Program-made: the position numbers and the translations under genes
The notes under the pieces: model-generated
Told to the model about the DNA's origin: nothing
What the model saw: the letters and a program-made list of their open reading frames with translations, nothing else
Database searches by the model: none
In this document: one piece after another, positions 45,451-57,580 of the stretch
How positions within the stretch are numbered: the first letter of the stretch is position 1
Layout: every line of letters begins with the position of its first letter
Origin: Lutjanus erythropterus
Taxonomy: Eukaryota; Chordata; Actinopteri; Lutjaniformes; Lutjanidae
DNA length: 64,000 bases
Assembly: GCA_020091685.1 (NCBI GenBank)
Contig: CM034607.1
Location: 11,851,884 to 11,915,883 of the forward strand
Direction of reading: 5' to 3'

Positions 45451-45989
45451 GTGCAGTTTGCAACGGTGGAGAGCAAGAAAGAGGTCTGGCTCACTGTTTC
45501 AGCTTGTTTATGGCAGCTTGTTTGCTCGGCTCCAAACACAAACATGATCAGATTAACAAACAGTATTGCTCAGGCAATCAGCCCCCCTGTGCTACACTAT
45601 TACAGTTCATCTAATGAGGGGCATGAGGTACAAAGCTGTTGTTTTTGTCATTTGTTGCCAGAATGGGGGTCACATGGATTTTACAATAGGTAATGTAGTG
45701 TATAGAATAACAATATGTGGAACAGAGTGGGCAAGATTTCAGCTATGCAGAGATTTTTGTTGCCAGCGCATGAAGGATTTACTTATACTGGAGCTTTGCC
45801 AGTCTAGACTTTGGCATTAACAAAAAAAAAGTGCTGCAAGAATTTGTCGGAGTCTGTGAGTTTAATCAGAAATCTGATCATTTTCAGCCCGCACATAATT
45901 TGGACTTGGTGTTTCTGCTTCATTTGTTGTTTTCTGGCTACTTTATTTCAGCTGGTTACAAGTTTAAAACGGCAAAAAACGAGAAATGC
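45451..45989. other. Non-coding, nothing recognised
   Basis: Overlapping short frames, no domain. Confidence 0.45.
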
Positions 45990-46340
45990 ACCAAATTCAG
46001 TGCATTATTTCTCAACAACACATTGAAGGAATTCAGTGTGGACTTGGAACAAATGTCCACTTGGACAGTTTGGCAGTCAAAGGTCACTGTGGCCTCACAA
46101 AACACAAATTTGATTTTAACTGAAGAATTATTTTTCCAATTATGACAAAATTTCACCCAAATGTCAAACAGAACACTAGCAGTGCTGGAGAGTAACTACT
46201 TGCATGTGACTACTTCCATGTAATTAAATGTCCAAATAACTGTAATTGTAATCTTTCACAGTTACTGAGAAGGAACATGTAACTAAATTAATCAAAATGT
46301 TGGTGATTACAAGTGTGCAAGTTCACTCTTCTAGTTATAG
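45990..46340. repeat. Two adjoining dispersed-repeat fragments
   Basis: 45990-46175 carries AGTCAAAGGTCACTGTGGCC and ATTATGACAAAATTTCACCC, matching the 32821-33300 repeat. 46176-46340 begins GCAGTGCTGGAGAGTAACTA, another fish repeat terminus. Confidence 0.6.
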
Positions 46341-47889
46341 TTCAATTCAAACTGCACTGCATTAAAAAAAACTGTAGAGAAGGTAAAAGATCACAAATGG
46401 GATAACAACTAACAAGACTGTGAGCAAACACACTGTATAATATGAACCTTAACTCACTGTGTGGTGCACGGACATCTATCCAGACTGCTGAGTCTAGGTG
46501 TGAATCAATTACTTGCTGCTTACAAGTGGAAAATTTGATTCAAAGTTCCAGAGGTCTCAAATAAAGCACAAGCAATGCCTTACAGCGCTGAGATCTTCAT
46601 GCTTTATTATGTTGCGTATTTGCACAGAAAAAGTGTGCCCACCTAGGCATTTTTTTTAGCTCGGTACTGAGAAGAAAAGACAAACAAGGAAGACACATTC
46701 CTCCTTCTAGCTCTCTTGCCGGCGGACAAACACATTACAAATACATTATGCTGGAGCCTCTCTTCACTGTGGACCACCAACAACCTTACTGGCCTCTACA
46801 TGTAGAAAGTTGTGAACTACTTTCTTAGCCAACATACAAAAAATATATTGTAAGTATTGATCTTCTTAATGGCTCTCATGAACTTATACACTCTACGTGG
46901 CCTTCTTATAACACTCTTCAAACAATAACTCACAGGCAAAAGAAGAAGACACCAGACAAAAGGCCTTACTTTTACTAATGCACTGCAATGCTCATAATTC
47001 ATCGACCACTGAGCCCTCTACCATTGTAACATCGTGATTCAAAAGCCTTTAGTATTTGAGGCAGTGTATCCCCTCAGAGTTGAAGCAAAGCAGGAATTTT
47101 GTTCCATTTTTGACATGTGGGAGAGAGAGAGTACACTGACAATTCAATTTCAAACTCTGACACTTTGGAAAGTTTTCACCTATGACTAGTAATGCTACCC
47201 ATAATGGGAAAAAAGAAGAGGGGAAAAACAACTGTCGTCATCTCAAAGACGTGCTCTAAACATGTCAGTAATTATTAACCATACTGAATAAGAGAAAGAA
47301 CAACAGCAGGAAGTACAGGAAGTACATATGTATATGCATACATACACCTATATTAACACATAAGAACTTGTACATAATCACCTCTCACTCAAGCGCCTTG
47401 CAAATATATTAATAGAACATTATTATCATACTGTACACTGGGTCAAAAGTGGTTTTGGATTTTCAATCATCATGCAGTAAATGTAGGGAAACAGTATCTT
47501 ATACATATACCAGTATTTTAAATAATTTCTCATTGCTATGTTGCTATCCATGCATTTTACATGAAAATACTAGTAAAACAAAAGTACAAGTATAGGCATA
47601 ATTGGCTCCTGTGGGTGTATGGTAAATTGTAGTTTTTATTATTGACATACATATACAAATATACACCCAAGAAATAATGCTGTTGTGGATTATCTAAATT
47701 TGAATTTGTAAATGAGATTTGTATTATAGATATTTGTATGTATTTTTGTACGTTAATCTAGACAGAGGACAAGTAATTGTGTAAAGTATCTGTATATTTG
47801 TGTTGTTTCTTTTCAATGTGAAAATATATTTGTGCACCAGCACCACTGAGCAACAGGTCCAACTGTATGTGGACTGTGTCAGAGGACCT
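46341..47889. other. AT-rich non-coding, nothing recognised
   Basis: Only short AT-rich frames. No inverted repeats noticed. Confidence 0.5.
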
Positions 47890-48110
47890 TTTTCACTTGG
47901 CTCCCTCCAATTTTTCCCCACGCCTGGCCAGTGTTGAAATGAGCAGTCTCCATTTCAGGGCTAATTTAATTGGCCCTTCTAAAATATCAACCGGCCGCAA
48001 ACTGTCACTGAACCAGAGCAGAGTCAGCTGGTAGATTCAGTCCCTTTTTGCTCATATAAGCCAGAATTGGAAGCATAACGGCCACAACTGTGCACATCGT
48101 CCAGTGTCCC
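47890..48110. promoter_or_regulatory. Candidate conserved non-coding element
   Basis: CAGGGCTAATTTAATTGGCC then AAATATCAACCGGCCGCAAAC: paired homeodomain cores beside a CpG-containing palindrome (CGGCCG). Repeat-free. Inferred. Confidence 0.35.
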
Positions 48111-49242
48111 TGCGTTTAACCAACATTTATAGATCAGCAATCAAACATGAAATTGAAAATGCACAGTTTCTGGAATTGTAGAAATGTATGTAACCAATTT
48201 TAGACAAATTGGAGTGATAAGTTTTACCAGGAAACGCATTTGCAAACACCTCCAACCCCCATCCTTCCTCAGTTTGCACTGATTTAATGAAATCCTAACA
48301 TGCTCCCTAATCAGAACTTTACACCATGTCAGATTGAAATAAGTGGGTGTGGAAGAAAAGGAGAATGGCAGGGATTTGGCATGACAATATAGCTCACAGT
48401 TGTATATTAATCACACAGCAAAAAGAGAACATGTTGGCCATCCTGGCCTCGTTGAGTGTGGTCAGGAGGTTTTTGGACAGGAGTATGTGAACCACTGTTT
48501 TGGCTCGACTACAGCACATCGGATTTGAGAACAGCAACAGATTAACATATCACTGGAGGCTCCATGTGTTTGGTTAGTTCTTCTATCATTTATCACATTT
48601 CTGTGTTTTTGAGCCCTGAGAGTATGCGCTGGTGAGAGCATGGCATGGCACATGAACGCTATAAAATCATTTAATAATACAGCTCTTCTAGACCTTCTAA
48701 AATATTATTAGACCAAACTGATAAAATTCTGGCACTAATTTCAGGGGTTTGTGATCCGATGACGAATTAATTCACTGTTTTACGGAGCCATCCCTTTTCC
48801 AGTGTGTGTGTGTGTATGGAGAAAAATACTTTTTGAGCCAGTGTTTATCACGTGATGAATGCAGATGTTTCAGGATCATGTACGTCCACAATGCCAACAT
48901 CAGTGAACAGCCTAGCTTCATTCCTGTCAGCTTGGATGCAGTCCAATATAATAAATCACTAGTTTGAAACTGGCTAATATTACTAAGAACTTAGAAAGGG
49001 CATTCAAACTTAGTAATGAATTTATTAATAGCTGGTGGAAGTCAACCCAGCCCTCAGTTCAGCAGAAGAGGAATTTAATTTGCTGAAGATCAAACTGAAG
49101 GAAGAAAGTTCTTGAAACAAGCAAGAAATGAATAACTCTAATCCAAATGTTTTTCTGTGCATTGAAAGTGCAGGGGAAATGTATAAAATGGCTACAATCA
49201 ATATGACGTTGATGTTTAAAATTTCAGTTGAGAGTCAGCACT
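48111..49242. other. Non-coding, nothing recognised
   Basis: Short TG run at 48802-48815. No supported gene. Confidence 0.5.
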
Positions 49243-49374
49243 TTAAAGGGATAGGTCACCCAAAAATGAAGATTCTGTAACGTTGTTTTCGTGAAACTCC
49301 GGCAGTGTTTTGTGGACTAAAAAAACTAAATCCGACATTCATTTTGCATGAGGGTGAGTAGATAATGACTTTAA
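49243..49374. mobile_element. 132-bp MITE with TTAA at both ends
   Basis: TTAAAGGGATAGGTCACCCA (49243) and AGGGTGAGTAGATAATGACT then TTAA (49371-49374). The ends are partly inverted and match a frequent teleost MITE (roughly TTAAAGGAATAGTTCACCCA ... TACTCACCCTCATG in reverse). Confidence 0.75.
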
Positions 49375-49527
49375 TTTTATAGTAATTTTTAAATTAAAAT
49401 CTGTTGTGCTGGGTTCAGTGTCAAAAATGTGCCATTGAATCAAATGCAAACAAAATTACATTGCATAGGCTATTTTAATTATATATCAAACTGAACAGAC
49501 TTGTGATATCTGGGGCGATTATCTAAA

Positions 49528-50013
49528 TCCATGATTCTCAATGCTAAAGGGGGCATGAGATCATTTCTGGAGGTCTCCAGACTGTGGGGGAGAAAATAAT
49601 ATAACATATTGTTGGAATTATTATAAGAAGAAATAACTAAGAATTAAAACTGTAAACCAGCACCAAAAAGACACGTAGGAACTTAAACCACCACATTCAG
49701 AACAGCCAAGAACACTAAGAAAAAGTCATTTTGCATTTTGGAACATAAAACGGCAAACTTAAGATTCTATTCAGTCCAGAACTAGACATGAGAGGAAATG
49801 AGGGTAATATTTTAGACAGTAGAATGTTTTTTTTTACATTACATCTCCTTTACCAGTTATATAATTTTCCTTAAAATAGATTTCAGAGAGTGTTTGTGAG
49901 AGTCAAAGCAATGGTCTTTGTATTTAGTTTAGTAGGTTTCTTAAGCAGTTGAGGATGGGAGTTGGGGTTGATTGTTCTGGGTGGGTTGTGACTCGACCGA
50001 AATGTTGAAAACA
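49528..50013. mobile_element. Diverged hAT-like element
   Basis: ATCCATGATTCTCAATGCTA at the left and GTTGAAAACACCTGATCC at the right (reverse GGATCAGGTGTTTTCAAC) resemble decayed CAGTGTTTCTCAAC-type termini. The interior encodes nothing. Confidence 0.35.
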
Positions 50014-50994
50014 CCTGATCCCTAACTTTCAGCCAATTAGTAAGCCATCTCATAATCTTCAAAAAATAATGAAAGTGAGTTTATTTGAATAGTTTAAATA
50101 TTGAATATTATAAACTATTAAATATAGATAGACTCCCTTTTCCCCAACTGTTTGATTAAGATTAAATGCTGTTTAATTCTTATTCAAATGTTCAGTTTGC
50201 CATGATATTTGTCACACCAGCCTGGTTTCTCACACCATCTTTGAGAGTAATTTAGGTGATTTTTCATGTGGTGTCAGAAAAGCAATTTTGAGGATATAGG
50301 CAATCACCTCGTCCCTAATATGATTTCATACACACATACAAATACACACATACACAATATGATTATGTGGGCCAGGCATCCAAAAAGTGTTGGAAAACAC
50401 ATTAATATGCAAAAAAGGGAAAAGTAGAAAAAGAGAGTAGGCTGGTTGATTCAGAAATGTTGGCAATAAATATTTCATCCATGCTATTATCCCTAAATGA
50501 TAAGATATCACATGTAGGGATTTTCCGTTACTCATGGTCACATGTTTTTTATAAAAACTGTGGTTTACAGGATTTGAAAAAAGCTGTTCTGACAACCATG
50601 CAAAAGTGTCCCAATAATCTTCTCAGCCACAGAGCTACTTGGTCTTTTTAAGTTTAAGAAACTATGACTTACTGATAAATTTGATAAAATAATAATTCAC
50701 AGTAGCGGTGTTGACCAGTTGGTCGGTCTATACAACCTTCAGAGTCACTAGCATGACAGTAGAGCAGGCATATTCACTTGCTTTTTTCTGTCTCCAGAGA
50801 GTCGTGTGACAAATTAAAACACTGCTATTAGTTTTCTTAGGGCCTCGCCTCTTTTTTGAGGTATTGCAGCATAATTGCAGATGTATTATGTGAGTGTAAA
50901 GGGCCAAACATGGGTACATTACCCAGAGGCAACAGCGTACCACAGAGGGTTAAACAGCTGGTGTTAAAAGTTTTTAATGAAATATCTGTTCACA
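50014..50994. other. Non-coding, nothing recognised
   Basis: Short frames at 50326-50651 and 50728-50943, no domain. Confidence 0.5.
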
Positions 50995-51080
50995 ACAGAC
51001 ATACCCAATAAATGGGCTCAATGGCCTGCTAATAAAATGATTATCTTAATGAGCGAGCAATGTAAACACCCACAAACTTA
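50995..51080. promoter_or_regulatory. Candidate conserved non-coding block
   Basis: GGCCTGCTAATAAAATGATT followed by ATCTTAATGAGCGAGCAAT: HOX/CDX-like AATAAAA and TAAT cores. Inferred. Confidence 0.3.
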
Positions 51081-51825
51081 GAAGTAGCCTGTTGTTTTTA
51101 ATAAACACAGTGTTGAATTTGACAATTTTTCATACATAAACGAACAAAGGGCTGGATTGAGGTTGTTAAAGGGCGGGATCTGGCACACCAGGCCTGCTGT
51201 AGAGTCTTATTATAATAGGTTCTGCTTTACAGCACTGCATATTACATACACATAATATGTAAAATGTTGAAATTGCAAAACAAAAATGAAACAATTTATC
51301 ATTTGAAGTTGATCACACCTGGCTAAGTAAATAAGATGTTCTTGTTCATTCAATGTGCTAACCTACATGTATATAACATACCATATAATGTGTCCAAAAC
51401 ATGTTTTGCAATTATTTAATGAGATGATTAAAAGACTGGAAGCATATCTTGGTGACCTTCATAATGCTATCTATCAAGTTTTCTCTCTAATTGAAAGAAA
51501 AATACAATTGTGAATGGTTGAGACATTATTTATATATTTGTTGCTGTGAATAAACAATCTGAAATATCATTATTATTCATTAATGTGCAACTATGTATTG
51601 CTGGGAGATGTATGAAGGCTTGTAATTGCAGCTTATTCAGCCCCATTACATGAAAGCGTCTATGTTTTTTTTTTAATGTATGTTATACAGGTATATCATG
51701 CATGCTTGTGTCATTGTTTTGCTGAATACATCCAGTGGTTTATAGCTGTTGCAAGCTTAAGATAATAACCTCCTCCACCCTGCATGTCACTCTGTCTCTC
51801 TTTCTGTTTTTCAATTTCTGTCTGC
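51081..51825. other. AT-rich non-coding; short enhancer-like patch
   Basis: CTTGTAATTGCAGCTTATTC at 51620 is the only ordered patch. T-run at 51666-51674. Confidence 0.45.
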
Positions 51826-51858
<33 letters not shown>

Positions 51859-51860
51859 CC
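51826..51860. repeat. (CT)n microsatellite
   Basis: About 29 bp of pure CT, then CCCTCCCTC. Confidence 0.92.
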
Positions 51861-52178
51861 TCTTCCCCCCCAGTGGGTATAGCTGCCAAGGACGTGCTTC
51901 CCACTGCATGAAGGGTATTGCTAACGGTGGTTATAGGCAACTTTCCGAAAATAACGACTGCACAGTAAAAGTCTGCTGTATGTGCTTGCACATGCACAAA
52001 AATTACAGTTCAGATCATCACGAAACAGCATCCAGTCATTTGTCTTCCACAGTCGGGGTGACATAGCTGTTTGTAAAGCTGTCAGAGTAATGATTCTTTA
52101 TCTCTGTTGATAATGACATCTGTTCCTCTTGACGAGTTCTGCGCAAAATGCCCTGAATAAGATGTACATGGTGACAGA

Positions 52179-52181
<3 letters not shown>

Positions 52182-52221
<40 letters not shown>

Positions 52222-52223
52222 TG
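52182..52223. repeat. (TG)n microsatellite
   Basis: About 33 bp of pure TG, then TATGTGTGTG. Confidence 0.92.
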
Positions 52224-53259
52224 CGACCATGTAGGAAGAGTTGGGTGAAGGGAAGAGGCGGGAGGGGGAGAGGTGAGCAATGTAGTGACGCCAGTCTTGC
52301 GTAAAAGACATTTGTGAGAGACAGTGACATGTTTCTAGTCAACGATTTGATCACCAAATCACTCTACTTAGTGCCAAATACCTGCTGCCTCAACAAGGGC
52401 AGTGTATTGTCAAATGGACACAGCTGACGCCAAGGCAACAAGAAGAAAGGGTCTCGGTGTTCAGAACATGTTCTTGGGACAAGTCCAAGTCGTCCCCATC
52501 TTTTTTCAGGTGATCTTGTCAAACGCAGCCCTTTTCTTATAGGACTGTCTGTGCTTCAATGAAAAATATATTTTCTTCTAATAGTTTATGGTTAATCATT
52601 TTGTTTGTTGTTATATGCTTTTAAAATGAATTCACATCAAGTTCATTTTGGAGCATCAACCTCTGATGATGACTTTACTCAGTGTACTGATGGACATATA
52701 AGAACAGAATGAACTCAAGTAAAATGAAGCTGTTCTATCCAAGGTTGTCTGGAACATTTGTATATTGTAGACTAGTCTAGTCATTCTCCTATATGGGGAA
52801 AGCTTGTTTGCATTTCTTTCAAATTTGTCAGAATAAACAGCACAAATTCCAGGGTGCAGCGAGGGTACTTTTGAATAAAAAAATAACATGATACTTTCAT
52901 TGTGAAGAATTTATAGAAAAGGGACAGCTGTGCAATGTGAGCTACACACCTTCAAGCAGGTAGTAGTGTTACAAGATTTGTGGAGCTTGCGCAAGATTTG
53001 TACATACTGTTTTTTTTTTATTGTGTGTGCCTTTCCTCAGGCTTTAGGTGCATCCCGAGATTATAATTCCACTCCACCATAAAAAATGTTTATTTTTATG
53101 ACTTATTTATTTATCTACATATATATGTAGAATTTTTTATCTTCGAAGATGTGCAGTGTTTAGAGTTCTTTAAAGTAATTCAGACAAAGACATTACAATA
53201 CAGCACTTTGTGAATCAAATGCGCATGTGAGATAGTCTTGCAAATCCAGGTTTCCCCTC
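52224..53259. other. Non-coding, nothing recognised
   Basis: CATATATATG palindromic AT run at about 53118-53128. No supported gene. Confidence 0.5.
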
Positions 53260-53540
53260 TCAACACGACCACGGAAGGGCAGGAGAATGCCCCCATTAAT
53301 AGGCAGCCAGTGGCAGGCTTACACCCACAGTCAACATCCGGTGAGTCAGACCAGTACATTCTGGTATCTCCCCCTCTTGACCTTAATACTTCCTGTACAG
53401 TTTGGCCATTATAATGCATTAGTGGAAAACAAGGCATTAGATGTTCCAATTAGGATGCATCCTGCACAGGAAAGTGCAGACAGTGATTTTTGTAGTCATA
53501 GCATAGGGACAAAATTCTTTATGTTAAGTACAAAGTACGC
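53260..53540. promoter_or_regulatory. Candidate conserved non-coding element
   Basis: TTTGGCCATTATAATGCATT, then AAGGCATTAGATGTTCCAAT and TAGGATGCATCCTGC (ATGCAT palindrome GGATGCATCC). Repeat-free, dense in TAAT/ATTA. Inferred. Confidence 0.38.
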
Positions 53541-54139
53541 TCTATATCAAAACAGCATCACTTTTTAAGGGCACTCTTGGATTTGTTTATTCCAGGCTCT
53601 CAAATGAGTTGCAGTATAGAAACTAAAATCTCTCATTCTCTTTTTATCCACTCCCATAAGGTTTCTCTGCAATGCACTGACACAAGCTATGGCAGAAATA
53701 AATAAACAACAGTGTCACCATATAAGATAAAAAATATCAACAAGCAGCCTTGACGAAGGCTGTAGGTCCAATTTTTGCAACCCAACCGAATGTTTCTGCC
53801 CCCTAAAGAAAAAAAAATCCCCTTCTATTTCTGAAATTGCATCACGGCCTCGAGAAGAAGGCATCCATATTTATAAGACCTTCTCCATGACAAGAGTCAC
53901 TCGGAAGGTAGAGGCAGGGCCAGAAACAAGGAGAGCCTTGGACAAAAGGTCAACCTGGTGTAAATCCCTTATTCCAAAATGTTCCACTACAGTGCTGCTG
54001 ACACCCGAGATCATACCGCAAGTACAACAAGTCCCTTATCAAAAATCTCATCAAGTGTTGTTTATCTTCAAGAACAATAGCCAGTCCCATAGGACACGAT
54101 GAATATGATGCATAGCTTGACGTTTGGTAAGAAATGCCC
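53541..54139. other. Non-coding; complex and repeat-free
   Basis: A 71-codon frame (53887-54102) shows no domain. Weakly enhancer-like at 53810-53900. Confidence 0.4.
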
Positions 54140-54480
54140 AAATTACCATCTAAATGACACTGTAGTGGTAATTATGCTGATAACAATAGCAGCTGTGATC
54201 AATGAGATAATACTTCCAATTATAAACATGACATCTCATGGAGAAATAATGGGGATCATGTACTGCAGTTAGCTGTTATGATGTCCTTTGTGAATCGGAT
54301 AATTAGAAAATGCATGGGTCAATGACAATGCAGCTGAGGACAAATCCGTATATCAGACAAAACAAAACAGGCTAACAATAGATTAAGCTGCAGCCATTGT
54401 TGTCGTGTCGAGCCGTGGATGATGTCTAATGACAACATGACCAAAGAGCTGATTTCTGAGGGAAATCTTACAAGTATTTC
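54140..54480. promoter_or_regulatory. Strongest candidate conserved non-coding element
   Basis: An unbroken repeat-free run containing GTGGTAATTATGCTGATAAC, ACTTCCAATTATAAACATGA, CGGATAATTAGAAAATGCAT and GCAGCCATTGTTGTCG. Homeodomain sites (TAATTA/AATTA), SOX-like sites (ACAATAG, CATTGTT) and a PBX/MEIS-like TGATCAATGAG are densely spaced. This is the usual look of a developmental enhancer. Conservation cannot be checked here. Confidence 0.45.
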
Positions 54481-54534
54481 ACATCAAATTGTGTAGACAG
54501 CTGTGTTTTTTTGTTTTTTTTTTGTTTACAGACA

Positions 54535-54670
54535 TCAGTGTTGTAACAATACCAACATTTCAACCAGTACAGAGGTTAGTATCACAGTACTCAATACCAA
54601 ATATGATACTGAATGATACTTGAAACTAAAGCAATACTGGTTTGAAAATTTATACCTAATAGATCAAGAC
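54535..54670. repeat. GTATC/GATAC-rich repeat fragment
   Basis: TAGTATCACAGTACTCAATACC and ATGATACTGAATGATACTTG are of the 'GATACCGATACC' fish MITE type. Decayed. Confidence 0.35.
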
Positions 54671-54920
54671 AAGGTCTACAAGGAACGTTAACCCTGGACA
54701 TACAGCATGTTGTTGTAAAACCATGAGACCCACAGTACGTTATACATTTACAATGAAATCTTTAGGATTTCATTTTGATTTCATTCATATGAGGGCTTGC
54801 AAATTAACGGTAATGTTTATTGGTTCAAATGTTAATATATTATGTAATATAGGCCCGCTCTGCACAATGCTCATGTATTATTTTTTCAGTACTTACAAAC
54901 TAAACTACAAACCATGACTC

Positions 54921-55175
54921 TAGAACTGCAACTCTTAATGGATTATTAATCAACTACTAAAGTAATCTGCAAACTATTTAGATAATCTATTAATGGCTTT
55001 GAATCATTTTTTAAATAAAAAATGTCAGAATTCTTTGAATTCAGCTTCTCAAATGTGAATATTTTCTTGTTTCTTCACTCCACTATTAAAGTAAATGGAA
55101 TATCTTTGGGATGCTGACATAACGAGATATTTGTCACCTCAGGCTTGACAATGAAAGTCGTTAGTTGCAGCCTTA
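54921..55175 (-). mobile_element. 255-bp hAT-type MITE (TAGGGCTGCAAC family)
   Basis: Left end TAGAACTGCAACTC and right end, reverse complement TAAGGCTGCAACTAACGA. The flanks CATGACTC (54913-54920) and TATGATTC (55176-55183) match at 6 of 8, a decayed 8-bp duplication. Internal blocks CAGCTTCTCAAATGTGAATA and GGAATATCTTTGGGATG match the copies at 12025 and 14092. Confidence 0.88.
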
Positions 55176-56570
55176 TATGATTCTACCATCAGAAACACAA
55201 TCACTTTTCTTTCGCCAGGGGTACTATGTTCACTTGGCACTATTCTCTAAATTTACAGCAGAGTCAGTGTGCCTTTTTTCAAGCCCTTCTGTCTGACACT
55301 ACAGTGCCAGTGTAATTTAGAAATGGCATATAGCTAGTGCTATTAGCACTTTAGCGGAAAAATAACCCCTCAAATAACTTGTGCGTGTTACAGTGTAAAT
55401 GTTGCAACATTGTGTTAAGTGCCTGTTGAAAAAATTAAACTTGAGCAAAAATTTTGCACATTTAGTTAGTTTTTTAAATTTATACGTTATTTATAATTGT
55501 CAAGTACAGAAAACATTGACAATTGCATCAGCAATGTCTGATGTACTGTATACATGTTTATTGCCAAAGCTAATTTCCACCACCAGTCCCCTGATGGGCA
55601 TTGGTAGTCCGAGCACGTATTGCGGGGCTTTGCGCCGACAGACAGCTGCTGAGCTCTGGGGGAGAAAGCTGGGGGCAGAGCCACATCTTGAGGAATAAAC
55701 ACTGCAAGTCACATTGAATTCTGTTCTGATCCAGTGTACTTTATTTTGTGACCAGACAGACGTACTTAGTAGCGAGGGGGGAAAAGACCAGCAACTGGAG
55801 GGGAATAACAGAAAGAGTCGGAGTCTCTGAGTGCACAAAGACACACCCTCTGTGCCTGTGTGAGGCGAAAATTCACTTTTCGCTGACCACCCATGGGCAA
55901 GGTGTAGAATTGGCTAAGGAACGGTAGGGACATGTCCATACCAATATCCAGGGATTACTGAACTGTCCTTAACAATAATATTGATCAAAACATTTTAATA
56001 GAACCACTGTTGTCCATCATTCTGTAATCAGTCTTAGTGAGATTCAAAAAGCACCTGTGACATTATATCAATTATAGAAACAAGGCAATGCGTTTTCCAG
56101 TTTTGAAAGGTTGCAACCTCCCTTCATATGTTTCACACTGGTTCTGTCCTACCTGTGGCAATGGGTCTCTTTTTACTGCCAAAATATTTAATATATGAAT
56201 TAACAACAAATTAGCAACAAACCTAGTGAGTGATTAAAAGTTAAAGTGGATAATATACACAAATCTATTATTTTGCAATTTATTCTCATGAATGTTGTAA
56301 TCTTAGTCAGTGCTCCTCTGGCAGCAGCACAGCATCTCTTCATCTCCTCTCGCACCATGCACCTCTCAGGCAGAACAGTTAGCTTGTATTTTGCTTATGA
56401 GGACACTTTGTGTCTCTCTCGCTCTGAAACTTTGTGACTGCAGGAAACAGAAGACCAGGCAGACTGACAGACTTCACAGAAGAAGAACAAGGTCAGGTGA
56501 TAGAGAACACAGTTGCCTTTGTAGTGATAAAAAGAAATAATGGGTTTGTTTAGTTTACTTGCTAGCAGTG
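55176..56570. other. Non-coding with one GC-rich patch
   Basis: 55585-55690 is GC-rich and open on both strands (GGGGCTTTGCGCCGACAGAC). No domain recognised; it could be a repeat or an isolated exon. The rest is featureless. Confidence 0.4.
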
Positions 56571-57050
56571 ACTTATGACCCCTCCCCCTTGTCGTAGCTC
56601 CACCTGGGATGTTTATTGTCCCCGCCTACTGTGGGATGAAACATCCGCACTTTCCAGCAGGTACAGAATGGTGGGGAATTCTAATACTGCATCATTTTTA
56701 ACAAAAACATATCAAAAAAGTACCTACGTTTCAGTAAACTGTGCAACACCAGGCTGCACCAGGCGCTCTTCTTTGTTCTAGTCCTTGGATCTCTGTGTAG
56801 CCTTGGTGCATCATTGCAGAGCGGCGCCCGAGGTCGCTGCTCAACAGAGAGGGAAGCGTGATGGACTAAAGCACCATCAGTGAGCGCTGTAACCTGAGCC
56901 TGCTCACCTCTGCAGGAGGAGGAGTATTCAGCGGCAAGCCAGATAACACAGGCAAGCCACTCAATAGCTTTGTCTGGCTGGCTAGTATTCAGGCCTGTGA
57001 ACCCTGTCCAACTCAATCTGCTGCTATTGTTACGGTGAGAATGCTACAGC
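56571..57050. other. Complex, repeat-free sequence; weak enhancer or exon candidate
   Basis: GCGGCGCCCGAGGTCGCTGC near 56820 is CpG-rich. A 111-codon minus-strand frame (56681-57016) has no known domain. Confidence 0.35.
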
Positions 57051-57349
57051 AGCTTTGTGACAGGCTGCCGTGTTATATGGCCAGTCTCTCTCCATCTCTC
57101 TCCTCCCCTCCCTCTCTCTTTATACCATTTCTTTTTCTTATGCCGAGACCCTGTAATTCTCTTGCAGCGTGATGACTCTCTTCTCTATCTTAGTCGTCCT
57201 TCATTTCCTCATTTTCTGCTCCTCCTCTCCTCTCCCTGAGTGCTATGCCTTATTACTCCCTGTCCTCCTCTCCTGTACGTTTTTATGTCACTTTTCTTGC
57301 AGCCACCTGCTCCCCATTTTCTAACTCACGTCATTCTGTTTGCAGCCCT
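57051..57349. repeat. CT-rich low-complexity stretch
   Basis: Polypyrimidine-rich from about 57085 to 57300 (CTCTCTCC, CTCCTCCTCTCC). Confidence 0.6.
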
Positions 57350-57580
57350 TGTCAGTCTGCTGTTTATTTTGTGTGCCAAATCATTTTGCTCTTCTTATGT
57401 TCGAGGGAGCGCGGACATTGACAGGAGACATGGAAGTTCACTTACCCAGACATGAGCAGCCCGGAGGCACAAACAGAAACCATCAGCTTCATAATATGCC
57501 CATGTCTCCTGGGTGGGGTTTAAAACCACAGCAAAGAGGGATTATCTTTTTCCATAAACACTGCAACATGGTTCACTAGT
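57350..57580. promoter_or_regulatory. Candidate conserved non-coding block
   Basis: CTGTTTATTTTGTGTGCCAA, GAGGGAGCGCGGACATTGAC and GCTTCATAATATGCCCATG in repeat-free DNA. Inferred. Confidence 0.28.

Noticed and set aside
51740..51997. Minus-strand frame with an Arg-Glu run
   Set aside because: Translated (CT)n microsatellite.
52036..52357. Minus-strand frames with His-Thr repeats
   Set aside because: Translated (TG)n microsatellite.
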